A stretch of DNA of 64,000 nt from the NCBI GenBank assembly GCA_019752515.1, contig JAIEMB010000006.1, positions 1-64,000 of the forward strand. The letters are read 5' to 3'. Position 1 is the first letter of the stretch, and the number at the start of each line of letters is the position of its first letter. This DNA is from Alphaproteobacteria bacterium (GTDB lineage: Bacteria > Pseudomonadota > Alphaproteobacteria > UBA9655). The notes below the pieces were generated by a model. That model did not search any database, was not told the DNA's origin, and saw nothing but the letters and a program-made list of their open reading frames with translations. Shown piece after piece: positions 61,649 to 64,000 of the stretch. The translations under genes were made by a program, and so were the position numbers.

Positions 61649-63173
61649 TTTCTTTCTTCTAGGAGCTTCTTTTTTATCTCTAACTTTTACCAACGCTACA
61701 GCTCAACCTATTCAACTCGTGCCGAAAACAGATAATTCACCTCTATCTTTTACTCCCCGCTTGCCTCTTCAAGAAGAAATGGGGTTTTGGGAAGGAACTC
61801 CTCCCACTGTTTTTGAAACCTACTTTCAACCACTTCCCATTGGGTTGATCTCTCCTGTTTTACAAACCATGAGAAACGCGATCCTTAAGGAAAAGTACAC
61901 TCCTCTTCTCAATAATACCTTCTATCAACAAACTTTATTTTCTCACCTGATAGAGAGTGGCCAACTTAAAGAAGCAGAAGAATTTCTCTTAGGAACGAGC
62001 TTGGCTGAAAAAGAAATTCTCCTGATTAATCTTCAATGGCTTGAGAGTGAACAAAAAAAAGCATGCGAAAAGATTACAAATCTTATGCGTAGCTCTGCAA
62101 ATTCTGAATGGAAAAAGCAAAATATTTATTGTCTCTATCTCAACGGTGAGAAAGAACGGGGGAAAATAGCTGCCGAATTACTGAGTGAATCAAATCCAAG
62201 TGATTTTCCTCTTATTGGAGCTCTTTTTGATTCCTCTTCTCATCCTCATTATGAAGATTCGATAGGAAAGTCACCTTTTCTTTTGACAGTTTGGTGCGCA
62301 ACGGGTCAGGATATTCCGGAAGATGCTCTCATAAAGCTTTCCCCTTCAACCTTAGCACTTATAGCGCACGCAGAGAAAATACCACTAGGAACCCGCCTCG
62401 CCGCTGGTGAACGAGCTATCATGATGGGAACGCTTGAGGGTGATTTCGTTTTAAATCTCCTTAAAGATGCCTCTTCAAGAGGGTTTTTAGAAAAATTCAT
62501 AGAGGCGTTAAAACCTCCAAAAGCTGAAACTTTATTGTCTCTTTTTGAGGAAGCCCACCGGAGTCATAAACTTGGACTTTTGGGGAAAGTGTTTAAACCT
62601 ATTCTTTCAAAAATAGCCCCTTCACCCGAAACTCTTGAGCTTGCTCCCTATTTGGTTCGTTCATTTTTAGAGGGTGGAGAAAAAGATCTGGCTCAAAAAT
62701 GGGGTACATATTTTATGCGTGAAGCCCCGGATGAAGCTGTTTCCATACTCCCTCTTCTTCACCTTGCTTTTCCACAAAACAAGTGGGGTGAGCCCCAACT
62801 TAAGGCTTGGCAAACTTATCAAACGCGTATTCATCCCCAGGATGCAATGCAAAATTCTTATATATTACGGCGTCTTCTAGAGGTTTTAGGTGAAAGTCCT
62901 GGTCCTGCCATAAAAGGCGAGCCTAATGCTCCCTCTTGGCGGCAAGAAAAACTTCTTTTTGATGAAAAAGCGCTTGATCTCTTAGACTCTGCTGCAACAA
63001 GCAAACGAAAAGGGGAAGTCTTTCTGTTAGTCCTCTCCTTGATTGGAAAAGAACCACTTCAAGATCTTTCACCAGATAAACTTATCCGCCTTATCAGTTC
63101 GCTCACTAAGGCTGGGTGTAAAGAGGAGGCTCGTTCTCTTGCACTAGAATTTTTACTCGCAAAAGGAATTTAG
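61629..63173 (+). CDS. Exported helical-repeat protein
   Basis: 514 residues with signal peptide MKNYLSNFFLLGASFLSLTFTNATA. The mature part is helix-rich with TPR/SEL1-like pairs (QTLFSHLIESGQLKEAEEFLLGT, LAPYLVRSFLEGGEKDLAQKWGTYF, LIRLISSLTKAGCKEEARSLALEFL). It overlaps the small membrane protein gene upstream. Long periplasmic helical repeats usually serve as protein-interaction scaffolds. A role with the small membrane protein is likely but unproven. Confidence 0.65.
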   Translation: MKNYLSNFFLLGASFLSLTFTNATAQPIQLVPKTDNSPLSFTPRLPLQEEMGFWEGTPPTVFETYFQPLPIGLISPVLQTMRNAILKEKYTPLLNNTFYQQTLFSHLIESGQLKEAEEFLLGTSLAEKEILLINLQWLESEQKKACEKITNLMRSSANSEWKKQNIYCLYLNGEKERGKIAAELLSESNPSDFPLIGALFDSSSHPHYEDSIGKSPFLLTVWCATGQDIPEDALIKLSPSTLALIAHAEKIPLGTRLAAGERAIMMGTLEGDFVLNLLKDASSRGFLEKFIEALKPPKAETLLSLFEEAHRSHKLGLLGKVFKPILSKIAPSPETLELAPYLVRSFLEGGEKDLAQKWGTYFMREAPDEAVSILPLLHLAFPQNKWGEPQLKAWQTYQTRIHPQDAMQNSYILRRLLEVLGESPGPAIKGEPNAPSWRQEKLLFDEKALDLLDSAATSKRKGEVFLLVLSLIGKEPLQDLSPDKLIRLISSLTKAGCKEEARSLALEFLLAKGI

Positions 63174-63192
63174 AGAAGAATTCTACAGCTCA

Positions 63193-64000
63193 TCACTTAC
63201 TTGTCTCTTTCAACTCCAACGATTCAATCAATTGAAGTGTGGAAGGATCATCAGAAAAGATATTTTTTAAGATATTAGAATAACGGGCAATATTCACGCG
63301 CTTTAGTCCATATGTTCGCATGTCTTCAGAAAAACTGGAAAGTTCTTTATGGCCTTCTAATAATTTTTTTCTCAAAACATCTTGAATTCTTTTCTTTTCG
63401 CGAGGTTCTAGTTTATTAATTCCATAAATTCCTATGACATTTAAAAATTCTCCGCTATCGAAGGCTTTATTCTCCATATCCCTTAAAGCTATTTTTTCTA
63501 AAAGTAGGTCAAAATAATTTCTAAAAGCAATAACTTGGCTTCTTGTAAACTTGCTTTCAATGTCTTCACAAAACTGTTCATCTTCGATGGTATGTAAGAG
63601 CTGCACGCTCATTTTTTTCTTTCTCTTTATGGCAGCCATAAGCTCTCCTATAAAACCTTCCACTATTTCTTTATATTGCAAAGGGTTTTTGCTTTGAAAG
63701 ATTGTTTTAAGGTATCGCTTTAGGATGATTAACCGCAATGTCTCTCGGTTACCTTTATAAACACTAACATCATTTGACTTCTGCAAGAGGAACTCGCACA
63801 ATTCCAAAGCTTCCTTCTCCCGATTCAGGGAAACATATGCCTTTATAAGCTCCAACTTATTGATAAAATAAGGTTTATTGCGCTCCTCGAGACACTTTAT
63901 GTGATCATCTTGTTTTCCTCTTAGAGAAAAAACTTCTGAAAAAAGTTCCATTAATTCATCATATTCATTTGTATTTAATTCTTTAAAATAAAATTTGTAG
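63193..64000 (-). CDS. TPR-like helical protein, 5' end cut by window edge
   Basis: The frame continues from the stop at 63193 to the right edge (ATG 63951 is internal; upstream codons read YKFYFKELNTNEYDELMELF), so the start lies outside. At least 269 codons, Lys/Glu/Leu-rich and helical, with TPR-like text (LELIKAYVSLNREKEALELCEFLLQKSNDV). No signal peptide is visible because the N-terminus is missing. It converges on the gene ending at 63173. No family recognised. Confidence 0.55.
   Translation of the reverse strand, partial: YKFYFKELNTNEYDELMELFSEVFSLRGKQDDHIKCLEERNKPYFINKLELIKAYVSLNREKEALELCEFLLQKSNDVSVYKGNRETLRLIILKRYLKTIFQSKNPLQYKEIVEGFIGELMAAIKRKKKMSVQLLHTIEDEQFCEDIESKFTRSQVIAFRNYFDLLLEKIALRDMENKAFDSGEFLNVIGIYGINKLEPREKKRIQDVLRKKLLEGHKELSSFSEDMRTYGLKRVNIARYSNILKNIFSDDPSTLQLIESLELKETSK

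Overview
The window looks like a stretch of an AT-rich, host-associated alphaproteobacterium, most likely of the intracellular Holosporales/Paracaedibacter type. This is inferred from the gene mix: a COQ9-family protein, a 5-aminolevulinate-synthase relative, PHB phasin and reductase genes, several LuxR-type regulators, and many secreted proteins without clear homologues. There is no insertion sequence, phage module, CRISPR array or rRNA operon. The only tRNA is tRNA-Gly(CCC).

Layout. 1-11.8 kb is an island of secreted proteins: a coiled-coil protein cut by the left edge, an arginine/lysine-rich subtilase, a secreted serpin whose reading frame carries two in-frame amber codons, three small exported proteins, a 1194-residue secreted/membrane protein and an Ala/Gly/Thr-rich repeat protein. 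12.3-23.1 kb is the most unusual part. It holds three LuxR-type regulators interleaved with a truncated glutamyl-tRNA-reductase-like protein, a POT-type transporter, a GNAT, a diverged 5-aminolevulinate-synthase-like enzyme, an exported subtilase, an MHS-type transporter and a SAM methyltransferase. A 15-bp dyad, CCGTAA-N3-TTACGG in its best form, recurs upstream of at least four of these units. It also lies upstream of an acyltransferase-like gene at 42.3 kb. I propose this as a LuxR-controlled small-molecule (signal) regulon built on aminolevulinate-type chemistry.

23.7-29.2 kb is a second secreted island, with a 1258-residue paralogue of the first giant protein and three copies of a palindromic intergenic repeat. 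29.2-40.6 kb carries a Cache-domain protein, then a storage/metal/energy block: phasin, acetoacetyl-CoA reductase, an MgtA-type and two heavy-metal P-type ATPases, and an ADP-forming acyl-CoA synthetase. 40.8-54.4 kb is mixed housekeeping and transport: AMP nucleosidase, S21, COQ9, alkyladenine glycosylase, three DMT permeases, two MFS permeases and a PCuAC copper chaperone. 54.5-57.6 kb has more secreted proteins, one of them methyltransferase-like. 57.7-63.2 kb is the dnaG-rpoD block, followed by a small membrane protein and an exported helical-repeat protein.

Duplication is a theme. There are paralogous pairs of giant proteins, lipoproteins, DMT permeases, MFS permeases and subtilases, and a trio of LuxR proteins. 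All functions come from reading the translations; no database search was run.
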